A DNA stretch of 64,000 nt from Kribbella capetownensis (lineage in GTDB: Bacteria > Actinomycetota > Actinomycetes > Propionibacteriales > Kribbellaceae): positions 124,001 to 188,000 of the forward strand of contig NZ_SJKD01000008.1 of assembly GCF_004331485.1 (NCBI RefSeq), read 5' to 3'. How positions within the stretch are numbered: position 1 is the stretch's first letter; each line of letters opens with the position of its first letter. The position numbers were made by a program, and so were the translations under genes. The notes beneath the pieces are model-generated. The model did no database searches, was not told the DNA's origin, and saw nothing but the letters and a program-made list of their open reading frames with translations. Of the stretch, positions 7,963 through 15,939 are shown in pieces.

Positions 7963-8603
7963 CGGGACTCCCTCCCCTTCCAGTTCTTCGCGATCTGCTC
8001 CATCAGTACGGCGACAGCGGTGGCTCCGGCGTCGACCGATCCACGGCTGCGCTCGCCGGTGTAGGCGGCGCGGCCGCGCTTCGCGACCAGGTCGATCGTC
8101 GCGTCGGCGGCTGACCGGGCGGCCGCCGCGGCCCGGTCGACGATCTCGTCACTGCTCGCTCCCGCGGCGAGCGCCTCCTCGATGGCGTCGGTCATCGGGA
8201 CCAGCGCGTCGAGCAGTGTCTTCTCCCCCAATGCGGCCCCGCCGCGCGCCATGATGCCGGCGACCGCGGACCGCAGCATCGCCACGACGGTGGCGCCGTC
8301 AAGGGAGGTCGCCGTACCGGCGGTCATCCCCGCGCGCAGGAACCCGGTCCCCCAGATCGGGCCGGACGTCCCGCCGATCCGCGACGTCACCAGCATCCCG
8401 ACCTTCTTCAGGAAGGTGCCGATGTCGGTCCGGTCCATTTCGGCGTACTGCGCCTGCAGCTTCTCGAAACCACGCGCCAGCGAGTACCCGAAGTCCCCGT
8501 CGCCGACCACCGAATCCAGGTCGCCGAAGTACTTCTCGTTGGCGAGGCAGGTGTCGATGATCGTCGTCATGACGAGGTCGACCTCGTTCCAGCTGTCCGT
8601 CAT
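7959..8603 (-). CDS. dhaL: Dihydroxyacetone kinase, nucleotide-binding subunit DhaL
   Basis: 214 residues, the usual DhaL length. The nucleotide/Mg site is readable in SVVGDGDFGYSLARGF, where the aspartates ligate magnesium. The glycine-rich stretches RIGGTSGPIWGTGFLRAG and the Ala-rich helical bundle in the second half are also typical. It donates phosphate to the ketose held by DhaK. It overlaps both neighbours by four bases (ATGA arrangement), showing tight translational coupling. Confidence 0.94.
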   Translation of the reverse strand: MTDSWNEVDLVMTTIIDTCLANEKYFGDLDSVVGDGDFGYSLARGFEKLQAQYAEMDRTDIGTFLKKVGMLVTSRIGGTSGPIWGTGFLRAGMTAGTATSLDGATVVAMLRSAVAGIMARGGAALGEKTLLDALVPMTDAIEEALAAGASSDEIVDRAAAAARSAADATIDLVAKRGRAAYTGERSRGSVDAGATAVAVLMEQIAKNWKGRESR

Positions 8604-9406
8604 GTCCGCCCTCCTTGGGTCTCGTCGTGCGGTGACCGGCCGGCCAGGCGGGAGAGCTGGGTCAGGCTGAGCGCGTCGACCGGTTCGATGTCCCAGGGAT
8701 CCGCGAGAACCTCGAGCCGCTCACCGCCCGGATCGCCCAGGCTCGTGACGACGAGGGCGGCGCCGGTGAAGTCCTCGTCCCGGGTGTAGCCGCTGACGGT
8801 CACGACCGTGGCCAGCCCGGCTCCGCTGGCAGCGAGCAGTCCGTTGTGTGAGTCCTCGACGACGAGGGTCTCGGCCGGGTCCAGCCCAAGCTCCTTGACG
8901 GTCAACTCGTAGACGGCCGGATCAGGCTTCTTCCGCGGTACGACGTCACCCGCGAACACCGGGATCGTCGCCGCAACCTCAGCACCGACAGCTCCGGAAA
9001 GGACAGCCCGAACCGACGGCTCAGCAGACGTCGACGCCACCGCAACCGTCCACCCGGCCTCCAACGCGCCAGTGATGATCCGCCGTACGCCAGGGCGCGG
9101 TGGGATGACTCCAGCGGCGACCAAGTCGGTGAACGCCTTCGTCTTGGCCCGGTGCCACGTCGCCACAACCTCGGCGCCCTCCTCAGGCGTCGCAGGCGAT
9201 CCCGCCGCGGCCCACACCTCCGGGTCGTCCAGCACAGTGGCCAGCCGCTCCTTGCCACCGCCGATCCGCAGCAACCGGCCGTACTCCTCGACCGACCACC
9301 GCACCGGCAGTCCGAACTGCTCGAACGTCGCGTTGAACGCCGGCAGATGCCCGTCGCGTTCGGTATCACCCAGTACGCCGTCGCAGTCGAAGATGATCGC
9401 GGTCAT
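8600..9406 (-). CDS. HAD-superfamily phosphatase, CbbY/beta-phosphoglucomutase-like
   Basis: 268 residues. HAD motif I is IFDCDGVLGDTE, with the nucleophile Asp in the first DxD. Motif II is in VAVASTSAEP, motif III is the Lys in RKKPDPAVYEL, and motif IV is VVEDSHNGLLAA. The alpha-helical cap directly after motif I and the CDGVLGDTE signature place it near CbbY-type phosphatases, which hydrolyse sugar (bis)phosphates. The ATG at 9406 overlaps the aldolase stop by four bases and is preferred over a longer frame starting upstream. In this operon it probably dephosphorylates or proofreads a ketose phosphate made by DhaKL or the aldolase. The substrate is inferred. Confidence 0.88.
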   Translation of the reverse strand: MTAIIFDCDGVLGDTERDGHLPAFNATFEQFGLPVRWSVEEYGRLLRIGGGKERLATVLDDPEVWAAAGSPATPEEGAEVVATWHRAKTKAFTDLVAAGVIPPRPGVRRIITGALEAGWTVAVASTSAEPSVRAVLSGAVGAEVAATIPVFAGDVVPRKKPDPAVYELTVKELGLDPAETLVVEDSHNGLLAASGAGLATVVTVSGYTRDEDFTGAALVVTSLGDPGGERLEVLADPWDIEPVDALSLTQLSRLAGRSPHDETQGGRT

Positions 9407-10260
9407 GCCCGGCCGCCGCTGCCGAAGATCTCGATGTGCTCGGCGGCCATCGCCTTCACGGCCGCGTGGATGTGGACGAACAGGGACGGCGGGTCCCACT
9501 TGTTCGCGGCACGCGCCTGCTCGAGGTGCTCCAGCGACGATGTCATGTAGGCGACCTTGAGAGCCGTCGAGATGTTCACCTTCGAGCAGCCCCGGCCGAT
9601 CAGATCCTGGAACTGCTCACAGCTCAGCCCCGAGCCACCGTGCAGCGCCATCGGGATCCCGGTCGCCGCCACCAGGTCGGTGATCCGCTGGTAGTCCAGG
9701 TCCGGCAACGAGTGATAGATGCCGTGGGCGTTGCCGATCGCCGGAGCGAACACGTCGACCTCGGTCGTTTCCACGAACCGGGTCGCGATCTCGAGGGACT
9801 GACGCGCCGACTCGGTGTCAGATCCGACCCCGTCCTCGACACCGGTGATCCCCTCGATCTCACCCTCGACATGAGCGCCGTACGCCCTGGCCTCGGCGAC
9901 GACCTCCACGGTCTGGCGCTGGTTCTCCTCGACCGGGAGCGCCGACGCGTCGAACAGCACGGAGTTCCAGCCAGCCGCGAGGCACGAGCTGATCACCTCG
10001 CGGTCCGGGCAGTGGTCGAGGTGGAGAGACACCGGCACGGGCACCGGCGCGGCCGTCGCGTCGAACATCGCCTTGAGGACGTCGCGGCCGACCGATTTCA
10101 CCGTCTTCACCGACGTCTGGACGATGAGCGGCGAGCGCAGTTCCACGGCGGCGTCGACGACGGCACGCAGGCTCAGCTCGTCCACCACGTTGATCGCGGG
10201 AACGGCGTACCCCTTGGCCAGAGCCTCGTCGACGAGTTCCTTCAGGGGCGCGACGGGCAT
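9403..10260 (-). CDS. Class II (zinc) ketose-bisphosphate aldolase
   Basis: 285 residues of the fructose/tagatose-bisphosphate aldolase class II family. Substrate and zinc residues are visible: Asp-His in SLHLDHCPD, HVEGEIEGITG, His in GNAHGIYH and His in ALHGGSG, followed by the phosphate-binding KVNISTAL. It should cleave a ketose (bis)phosphate to dihydroxyacetone phosphate and an aldehyde. The ATG at 10260 has an excellent GAGGAGGG ribosome site. It is the first gene of the aldolase-HAD-dhaL-dhaK run. Whether it belongs to glycolysis or to a dedicated sugar pathway cannot be told from sequence, but its operon favours a dedicated pathway. Confidence 0.92.
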   Translation of the reverse strand: MPVAPLKELVDEALAKGYAVPAINVVDELSLRAVVDAAVELRSPLIVQTSVKTVKSVGRDVLKAMFDATAAPVPVPVSLHLDHCPDREVISSCLAAGWNSVLFDASALPVEENQRQTVEVVAEARAYGAHVEGEIEGITGVEDGVGSDTESARQSLEIATRFVETTEVDVFAPAIGNAHGIYHSLPDLDYQRITDLVAATGIPMALHGGSGLSCEQFQDLIGRGCSKVNISTALKVAYMTSSLEHLEQARAANKWDPPSLFVHIHAAVKAMAAEHIEIFGSGGRA

Positions 10261-10335
10261 GATCCCTCCTCTCCGCGGCAACCCCACCGCTCGATGCCAG
10301 CCTGCCTCGCCGAACGCTGCAGAAATGCTGCACAG

Positions 10336-11568
10336 CTAAGCGTGCGTACGGCGCTTGAGGCGGAGCTGGGCGATCAGGCTGACGAAGGCGAGGACCACAG
10401 TCAGGGCCGTGTACGACGTGACCGCCGCGACCGCACCGATGGGGCCGGTGAGCTGACCGGCGATGACCACGGGAATACCGAGCGCGAGGTAGGACACCAG
10501 GTAGATCGCGGCGACGACGCCGGCCCGCTGGTGTGGGGCCGCGAGCGGGAAGATGAGCTGGAGAGCGGCCGTGAACGCCGCGCCGAAACCGACACCTGCG
10601 ATGGCCTGCCCGATGATCATCACGGCCAGGCTTCCGGCCAGGACGCCGGTGATGATGCCGACGGCTCCGACGATCGATGCGTAGATCCCCCACGTCATCG
10701 CCCGCCGCGAGTCGACGCGGGCGAACGCCAGCCCGACCACAGCGGAGGTCGCCGGCGCGACGAACCCGGCCACGCCATTGAGAAGACCACTGTTCAGATG
10801 GAAGACACTGCGCACCATGCTCGGCGCGAGCCCGCCGGACAGACCCGCGAGCATCCAGACCGCGGCGACCACCGGCGCGGCCGCGGCGAACTCTCGACGG
10901 GTTGCCGGTGGAAGGGCGATGCGTGGGACCAACGAATGCAACGCGCCAGGGACCCGGGTGGCGGTCTCGGGCGACAGGACCACCAGGACCGTTCCGAAGA
11001 TCGTCACAACAGTCAGGACGACGAAGATGATCGAGTTCGCCGCGGGCGTGAGCTGGATGGCGAGGCCGGCCAGCAAGGAGCCGAACCCAAGGCCTCCGGT
11101 CAGTCCGACACTGCCCAGGATCGTGCCCAGCCGTTTGCGGTTCGGCGCCGCGAGTTCCACGAGCGCTGCGGTGAAGGCGGCTGTTGCCGCACCGCTGGCG
11201 ACGCCTTGGATGATCCGGCCGGCGATCACCCACCCGACACCGGAAGCGGCGAGAAAGGTGAGGTTCGAGGCGATCTGGACAACCAGGGCGCCGATCAGCA
11301 CCGGGCGCCGGCCGACATGGTCCGAGAGCGAACCAACAGTGAGTACGGCGGCGAGGAAGCCGACCGCGTACACAGCGAACGCGAGCGCCAGCAGAGACGG
11401 CGCGAAATCCCACTGCTCCTGGTAGAACACGAGCAACGGGGTCAGCGCCCCGGCCGCGAGATACAGCGCGGTGAAGGTGATCGCCGCACCGGCCATGGCG
11501 AGCCCGGCGGGGATGGTCGGCCGCCGGCGGACAACAGGCCGCTCAGCCACCACGTGAGAGGATGACAT
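10336..11568 (-). CDS. MFS transporter (12-TM drug/sugar efflux type)
   Basis: 410 residues, about 12 hydrophobic segments, with the MFS loop 2-3 motif DHVGRRPVLIGA and repeated Gly/Ala-rich helices. This is typical of DHA1-type efflux permeases such as AraJ-like carriers. A good AAGGAG ribosome site precedes the ATG. It is divergent from an HxlR regulator whose start codon is only 26 bases away. Downstream, 75 bases separate it from the aldolase operon, so read-through into that operon is possible. The substrate is unknown. Confidence 0.88.
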   Translation of the reverse strand: MSSSHVVAERPVVRRRPTIPAGLAMAGAAITFTALYLAAGALTPLLVFYQEQWDFAPSLLALAFAVYAVGFLAAVLTVGSLSDHVGRRPVLIGALVVQIASNLTFLAASGVGWVIAGRIIQGVASGAATAAFTAALVELAAPNRKRLGTILGSVGLTGGLGFGSLLAGLAIQLTPAANSIIFVVLTVVTIFGTVLVVLSPETATRVPGALHSLVPRIALPPATRREFAAAAPVVAAVWMLAGLSGGLAPSMVRSVFHLNSGLLNGVAGFVAPATSAVVGLAFARVDSRRAMTWGIYASIVGAVGIITGVLAGSLAVMIIGQAIAGVGFGAAFTAALQLIFPLAAPHQRAGVVAAIYLVSYLALGIPVVIAGQLTGPIGAVAAVTSYTALTVVLAFVSLIAQLRLKRRTHA

Positions 11569-11576
11569 CGGAAACT

Positions 11577-11587
11577 CCTTGTAAAGG
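11577..11587. promoter_or_regulatory. Palindrome in the 26-base MFS/HxlR intergenic region
   Basis: CCTTGTAAAGG (4+3+4) lies in the middle of the tiny divergent gap and contains the ribosome site of one gene on each strand. It may be the HxlR operator or only the symmetry of two facing Shine-Dalgarno sequences. Confidence 0.35.
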
Positions 11588-11594
11588 ACGAGGT

Positions 11595-12092
11595 ATGGCG
11601 ATCACGTTCGAAGGGGTGCTGGCCGATCGGAGCACCTGGACGCTCGAGAACTGCTCGATCGCGATGACGATGGATCTGATCGGCACCCGGTCGTCGATGG
11701 TGATCCTGCGCGAGGCGTTCTACGGCACCACGCGGTTCGACGACTTCACCCGGCGTACCCGGCTGACCGACGCGATCGTGGCGGCCAGGCTCAGGGACCT
11801 GACCGAGATCGGTCTGTTCAGCAAGCAGCCGTACCGCGAGCCGGGCCAGCGGACCCGCTCCGAGTACCTGCTGACCGACAAAGGCCGGGAGCTGTTGCCC
11901 GCGGTCTTCGCGCTGATGCAGTGGGGCAACAAGTACGTGCAGGACGAGGAAGGCGGGCCGCTGAGCCTGGTCGAGCGAGGCACCGGCGAGCCGGTGATCA
12001 TCGGCCCGCGGACCGCGTCCGGCAAGAACCTCGAGCTCGAGGACCTCGCGATCGTCGCGAACGGCGACTGGGCCGACCCGCAGGACAGCTGA
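11595..12092 (+). CDS. HxlR-family winged-helix regulator
   Basis: 165 residues. The HxlR pattern is clear: a conserved cysteine (Cys20) in LENCSIAMTMDLIGTR, followed by the winged helix-turn-helix (REAFYGTTRFDDFTRRT, DAIVAARLRDLTEIGLF) and EYLLTDKGRELLPAVFALMQ. Such proteins sense electrophiles or oxidants, often through the cysteine, and repress a divergent gene; here that is the MFS transporter. The ATG at 11595 has AAAGGACGAGG upstream; an upstream in-frame ATG would lie inside the MFS gene. Confidence 0.9.
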   Translation: MAITFEGVLADRSTWTLENCSIAMTMDLIGTRSSMVILREAFYGTTRFDDFTRRTRLTDAIVAARLRDLTEIGLFSKQPYREPGQRTRSEYLLTDKGRELLPAVFALMQWGNKYVQDEEGGPLSLVERGTGEPVIIGPRTASGKNLELEDLAIVANGDWADPQDS

Positions 12093-12095
12093 CGA

Positions 12096-12677
12096 TCAGT
12101 CGGTGATGACGACGACGCCGCTCGGCTCGCGCAGCGCCCGCACAGTGAGCTCCGCGGCGCGGTCGATGTGCACTCGCGGCTCTGCGGGCAACTGCTTCTC
12201 GTTGTACGTGCCCGGCCCGTAGAACTGCCCATAGCTCAGGACGACGCCACCCTCGGCCAGAACCGATCGCTCCAGTTCGGCGACCGCCAAGGCATCGGGG
12301 CCGTCGGGGAGCTGCCAGGCGACGGTCTGGGCCAGGATCTTCGGCGACCCGGCCCGCCGCGCGGCCTCGATCAGGTTCTGGTTGCCCTCGGTCCGGATCC
12401 GCGCGTTCAGGTCCGCGTGCGCCCCGATCCGCGTCACGTCGTCCGGCAGGTCGGTCAGCTCGTTCAGGATCACGTCCGGCTTGAAGTCGCCGACCGCCTG
12501 GATCAGCGCGTCGCGATCGAACACATCGCACAGGATCGGCTCGGCCCCGAGTCCCTCCACCAGTTCGGTCTTCGCGACCGACCGGGTCATTCCTCCGACC
12601 ACATGGCCGTCGGCCACCAGTCGCGGAATCAGCGCGCGCCCGATCACACCCGACGCCCCGGCAAGAAAGATCCTCAT
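12096..12677 (-). CDS. NAD(P)-dependent epimerase/dehydratase-like protein (atypical extended SDR)
   Basis: 193 residues with an N-terminal Rossmann motif (MRIFLAGASGVIGRALIPRL) and the order of an NmrA/extended SDR protein, but much shorter than the usual ~300 residues. The segment after SYGQFYGPGTYNEKQLPAEP leads straight into an abbreviated C terminus (AELTVRALREPSGVVVITD), so much of the substrate domain is missing. The Tyr in SYGQFYGPG may be the remnant of the active site. The start at 12677 is chosen over GTG/ATG codons five residues upstream. It converges on the HxlR gene with a three-base gap. It may be a naturally short form or an internally deleted gene; function unknown. Confidence 0.75.
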   Translation of the reverse strand: MRIFLAGASGVIGRALIPRLVADGHVVGGMTRSVAKTELVEGLGAEPILCDVFDRDALIQAVGDFKPDVILNELTDLPDDVTRIGAHADLNARIRTEGNQNLIEAARRAGSPKILAQTVAWQLPDGPDALAVAELERSVLAEGGVVLSYGQFYGPGTYNEKQLPAEPRVHIDRAAELTVRALREPSGVVVITD

Positions 12678-12703
12678 CGCTCCAGCTCCCATCTCTCATT
12701 GTT

Positions 12704-12722
12704 CTGGATGTTTTATATCCAG
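12704..12722. promoter_or_regulatory. AT-rich inverted repeat at the SDR gene promoter
   Basis: CTGGAT and ATCCAG (6+7+6) flank an AT-rich core which, read on the minus strand, gives TATAAA, a plausible -10 for the SDR gene. This is the most AT-rich stretch in the neighbourhood. Confidence 0.4.
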
Positions 12723-12793
12723 GATCTGTTCTTAACTCTAGAAGCTGACTATCGAATCGTCAAGCCAGCTGAGGGTGACGGGATTAACGTTGT

Positions 12794-13642
12794 TCAGTGG
12801 CTGCCGGCCTGCGCGCCGATCTCGATGGTGCGGTCGCGACCGGCCTCGGTGGCGACCATGACGGCGCCGCGGACTCCCGCCTTCTCGAGTTCGCGGATGG
12901 CGGTGATGGTGGTGCCTCCGGGGCTGCTCACAGCGGCGCGGAGCCGGACCGGATCCATGCCTGAGTCGCGCAGCATCACGGCCGCACCGACCGCAGTCTG
13001 GATCACCATCTCCTCCGACAACTCCCGGCTCAGTCCGAGCAGCACTCCGGAGTCGATCAAGGCCTCGGCGAAGTAGAAGAAGAACGCCGGACCGCTGCCG
13101 GAGAACGCTGTGATCGCGTTCATCTGCGTCTCCGGCACCTCCACCACCTTGCCCACCGAGCGCAGCAATGCACCGGCGCGTTCCAGATGCACGTCAGTGG
13201 CAAAGGATCCGGCGCAGATCGCCGTCATCCCTTCCCCGACGGACGCCGCCGTGTTCGGCATCGCCCGTACCACCGGCGTCTTCGGCACCAGCCCACGCTC
13301 GATCTGCGCCGTGCTGATCCCGCCGACCACCGAGATGACCAGCTGCTCGGCTGTGACGTGTTCGATCAACTGCGGCAGCAGCGCCTCGACGTGGTACGGC
13401 TTCACCATCAGCAGCACGACATCGGCTCCCCGCACCGCCTCCGCGAGATCAGGCGTCGAGATCCCGAACCGCTCCCGCAGGTACGCCGCCCTGTCCGGCA
13501 ACCGCTCGACCACCGCGATCCGGTCCGGATCGTGGAGTACGACGTCCCCCTCGAGCAACCCTGACAGCAAGGCCGCACTGATGTTGCCGCCGCCAACGAT
13601 CGCGAGACTGTCCTGACGTGCTGCTGTCATCGGGCTCATCAT
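12794..13642 (-). CDS. Pyrroline-5-carboxylate reductase-like protein
   Basis: 282 residues of the ProC family. It has the N-terminal nucleotide-binding motif SLAIVGGGNISAALLSGLL, the conserved RAMPNTAASVGEGM, and the C-terminal signature beginning AVSSPGGTTITAIRELE. ProC reduces a pyrroline carboxylate to proline with NAD(P)H. The gene overlaps the upstream GntR gene (ATGATGA), the start being 13642 or 13639, and it is the last gene of the racemase-GntR operon. A catabolic operon suggests it may act on a pyrroline carboxylate formed from D-proline or hydroxyproline and not in proline biosynthesis; that is inference. Confidence 0.85.
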   Translation of the reverse strand: MMSPMTAARQDSLAIVGGGNISAALLSGLLEGDVVLHDPDRIAVVERLPDRAAYLRERFGISTPDLAEAVRGADVVLLMVKPYHVEALLPQLIEHVTAEQLVISVVGGISTAQIERGLVPKTPVVRAMPNTAASVGEGMTAICAGSFATDVHLERAGALLRSVGKVVEVPETQMNAITAFSGSGPAFFFYFAEALIDSGVLLGLSRELSEEMVIQTAVGAAVMLRDSGMDPVRLRAAVSSPGGTTITAIRELEKAGVRGAVMVATEAGRDRTIEIGAQAGSH

Positions 13643-14352
13643 CCCTTCTCCTGCTCGCGGTCCGGACGACCGGCCCACGCTCCACGGACATGCTTGATAT
13701 GCCGGCTCATCACGGTCGTCACCCCGGCCACATCCCCGGCGAGCAGGCGATCGAGGATCTCGACGTGCTCCTGCGCCGAGGCGATCAGGAGGTCGTGGTC
13801 GATGTCCGACATCCCGGTCAGCCGGCTGCGGGCCCGCAGATTGCCGACAATCTCCACCAGGGTCCGGTTCGCCGCGAGGTCGAGCAGCGACAGATGGAAC
13901 TGCCGGTCGAGACCGACGAAGCCGACCAGGTCCCGCTGCCTGGTCAGCTCGACGAGTTGCCGCGCCGCAGGATAGAGCGCCTCGAGCTTGCGCCGCGACT
14001 CGTCGGTGAGGTTCGTCGCCAGGCCGGCGACGGTCGGAACCTCCAGCAGCAACCGGACCCCGGTGATGTCGTCGAGTTGCTTGTCGGACAGCTCGACGAC
14101 CCGGAATCCCTTGTTTCGAACGGCTTCGACGAGTCCTTCGGCCGCAAGGTCGAGCATCGCCTCGCGGACGGGCGTCGGAGAGACCCCGAACTGCTGGGCG
14201 AGCGTCGGAGCGGAGTACACGACGCCCTTCCGCATCCGCCCGGCGATCACCGAGGCTCGCAGTACGTCGCCGATCTGCTGGCGGAGGTTCGGACCACCGC
14301 CGAGGTGTGGGATGCCGATCTGGTCGGTCACGACCTGGCTTTGAACGGTCAT
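13639..14352 (-). CDS. GntR-family regulator with FCD domain
   Basis: 237 residues. The N-terminal winged helix (VLRASVIAGRMRKGVVYSA, TLAQQFGVSPTPVREAMLDL, LVEAVRNKGFRVVEL) is followed by an all-helical FCD ligand domain (from about 90) with metal-binding type residues (DRQFHLSLLDLAANRTL). It sits between the racemase and ProC genes with four-base overlaps on both sides, so it is part of the operon it most likely represses. The palindrome at 15394-15414 is the natural operator. Confidence 0.9.
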   Translation of the reverse strand: MTVQSQVVTDQIGIPHLGGGPNLRQQIGDVLRASVIAGRMRKGVVYSAPTLAQQFGVSPTPVREAMLDLAAEGLVEAVRNKGFRVVELSDKQLDDITGVRLLLEVPTVAGLATNLTDESRRKLEALYPAARQLVELTRQRDLVGFVGLDRQFHLSLLDLAANRTLVEIVGNLRARSRLTGMSDIDHDLLIASAQEHVEILDRLLAGDVAGVTTVMSRHIKHVRGAWAGRPDREQEKG

Positions 14353-15356
14353 CGCAGCACGAATCCAGTGCCGAGCGGGTCGCGCGGATCCAGCGTGAAG
14401 GTGGCCTGGCCGGTCTCGTACGCCGCGCCGGTGACTTCGGTGACGACGGCCTGATGACCGTCGGCCTCGACGTGTTCGACGACCCGGCCGAGGAACGTCG
14501 TACCCACGATCGAGTCGTGCTCGAGAGTGCGGCCGATCGGCAGCCGGCCGTCCTCGGCCAGCAGCGCGATGCGTGCGGAAGTCCCGGAACCACAGGGTGA
14601 TCGGTCCAGTTCACCGTCGGCGAAGATGGTGACGTTGCGCTGGTGCGGACCGCCCTCGGTCCCGCCGAGGTCGTCGTACAGGATGGTGCCGTAGATGCCG
14701 TCGAGGCGGCTGTCGGTCGGGTGCCGCGCCCACCGGGTGTCGTTCAGCGCCCACTTGACCTCGCGCCCGACGGAGATCAGGTCGGTGCTGTTCTTCGGCG
14801 TCACGTCGAGGCCGACCGAGGACGCGTCGACGGATGCGTAGAGGGCGCCGCCATAGCTGAGGTCCGCCCGGACCGTGCCGCGGCCGATCGCGACTTCGAT
14901 GCCCCGGGCAACGACGTACGCCGGGATGTTGCGGAACGAGACCTGCTCGACCTCACCGCCCAGACAGGTGACCCGGGCCAGGACGCGGCCGGACGGTACG
15001 TCGATCACCACCTCGGTGTCGCCGTCCGGCGCGGCGGGGATCCGCCCGGTCCGGACAGCCCAGGCGCCCAGCGCGATGGTGCCGTGGCCGCACGCCGTCG
15101 AGTAGCCGTCCTTGTGCCAGAACAGAACGCCGAGGTCCGCACCGTCGTCATCGGGCGGCACCAGGAAGCCGCCGTACATGTCCGCATGTCCCCGCGGCTC
15201 GTTCACCAGAAGTTGCCGTACTGCGTCGACCTCAGGCGACGTCTGCGCGGACGACCGCCGTTCCAGGATCGTCTGTCCCGGTATGTCGGGAAGTCCGCCG
15301 GTCACGATCCGGAACGGCTCACCGGCCGTGTGGTAGTCCGTCACGCTGACTCGCAT
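14349..15356 (-). CDS. Proline racemase-family enzyme (proline racemase / hydroxyproline 2-epimerase)
   Basis: 335 residues. Both catalytic cysteines of the two-base racemase mechanism are present: Cys89 in STACGHGTIALG and Cys255 in DRSPCGSGTSA. Members lacking the first cysteine (Thr or Ser instead) are trans-3-hydroxyproline dehydratases, so this one should be a racemase or epimerase. The ATG at 15356 is preceded by GGAG; longer frames upstream are non-coding. It is the first gene of an operon with GntR and a ProC-like reductase, pointing to catabolism of L-/D-proline or of trans-4-hydroxy-L-proline. The exact substrate cannot be decided here. Confidence 0.88.
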   Translation of the reverse strand: MRVSVTDYHTAGEPFRIVTGGLPDIPGQTILERRSSAQTSPEVDAVRQLLVNEPRGHADMYGGFLVPPDDDGADLGVLFWHKDGYSTACGHGTIALGAWAVRTGRIPAAPDGDTEVVIDVPSGRVLARVTCLGGEVEQVSFRNIPAYVVARGIEVAIGRGTVRADLSYGGALYASVDASSVGLDVTPKNSTDLISVGREVKWALNDTRWARHPTDSRLDGIYGTILYDDLGGTEGGPHQRNVTIFADGELDRSPCGSGTSARIALLAEDGRLPIGRTLEHDSIVGTTFLGRVVEHVEADGHQAVVTEVTGAAYETGQATFTLDPRDPLGTGFVLR

Positions 15357-15393
15357 CCCAGCTCCAACCACCCGGCGGCATCTGTCACAGCAC

Positions 15394-15414
15394 AGTAGCA
15401 TGTAACATTTTACT
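15394..15414. promoter_or_regulatory. Operator palindrome of the racemase-GntR-proC operon
   Basis: A 21-base dyad of the form AGTA-N2-ATG-N3-CAT-N2-TACT lies 38 bases upstream of the racemase start. Its core ATGTAACAT resembles the sites of FCD-type GntR repressors, and the only regulator in the operon belongs to that class. It is a strong candidate autoregulatory operator. Confidence 0.6.
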
Positions 15415-15498
15415 GGTCGCGTCAGTCGCCGCGACCTCCCGGTGGTCGACCCCTTGGCGGGCAGGATGTGGGGGTTCGCGACGGAAGGGATGCGTGCG

Positions 15499-15906
15499 AT
15501 GAAGGGCAAGTGGGCCGGGGTGCTGGCTTTGCTTGGGGCTGTGTGGATGCTGTTCTTGTTCTTCAACTCCGCCGATGTGAAGTACGACGACGGGTTCGAT
15601 GGCGACCCGGTCTCCGTGAAGTGCCCGGCGCTGGGCCGGCTCAGCTCCGAGACGCAGGACCTGGACGAGCCGCTCAGTGATGACGAGTCGGCCGTGCTCT
15701 CGGCGTACATGGAGAAGGTTCGCGCGTCGGACGATCCTCCGGAGACTCAGCAGGAGAGGGCGGTCGATGCTCGGCAGACGATCCTCGCCGACTGCCAGCA
15801 AGCCCGCACCGACCGCGTCGCCCTCCTCATCCTGGTCGCCTTCGCCACCGGCCTTCTCATCTTCGCCCAGGTCCTGCGCTCCCGCCGCAAACCAGTCGAC
15901 GAGTGA
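15499..15906 (+). CDS. Two-TM protein with cysteine-bearing exported loop (unknown)
   Basis: 135 residues. An N-terminal membrane segment (WAGVLALLGAVWMLFLFF) is followed by an acidic ectodomain of about 80 residues with two cysteines (VKCPALGRLS and ADCQQART). A second membrane segment (VALLILVAFATGLLIFAQVL) and a short basic tail come last. The ATG at 15499 has GGAAGGG nine bases upstream; ATG 15490 is an alternative. No family was recognised. The same architecture occurs in the small gene at 52968-53264, and the two may be distant paralogues. Confidence 0.7.
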   Translation: MKGKWAGVLALLGAVWMLFLFFNSADVKYDDGFDGDPVSVKCPALGRLSSETQDLDEPLSDDESAVLSAYMEKVRASDDPPETQQERAVDARQTILADCQQARTDRVALLILVAFATGLLIFAQVLRSRRKPVDE

Positions 15907-15939
15907 CACCGCGGCGGACTCTGGCTACCGCCATGGTGA

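Noticed and set aside
14349..15356. Assignment as trans-3-hydroxyproline dehydratase.
   Set aside because: That activity goes with replacement of the first catalytic cysteine; here Cys89 and Cys255 are both present.
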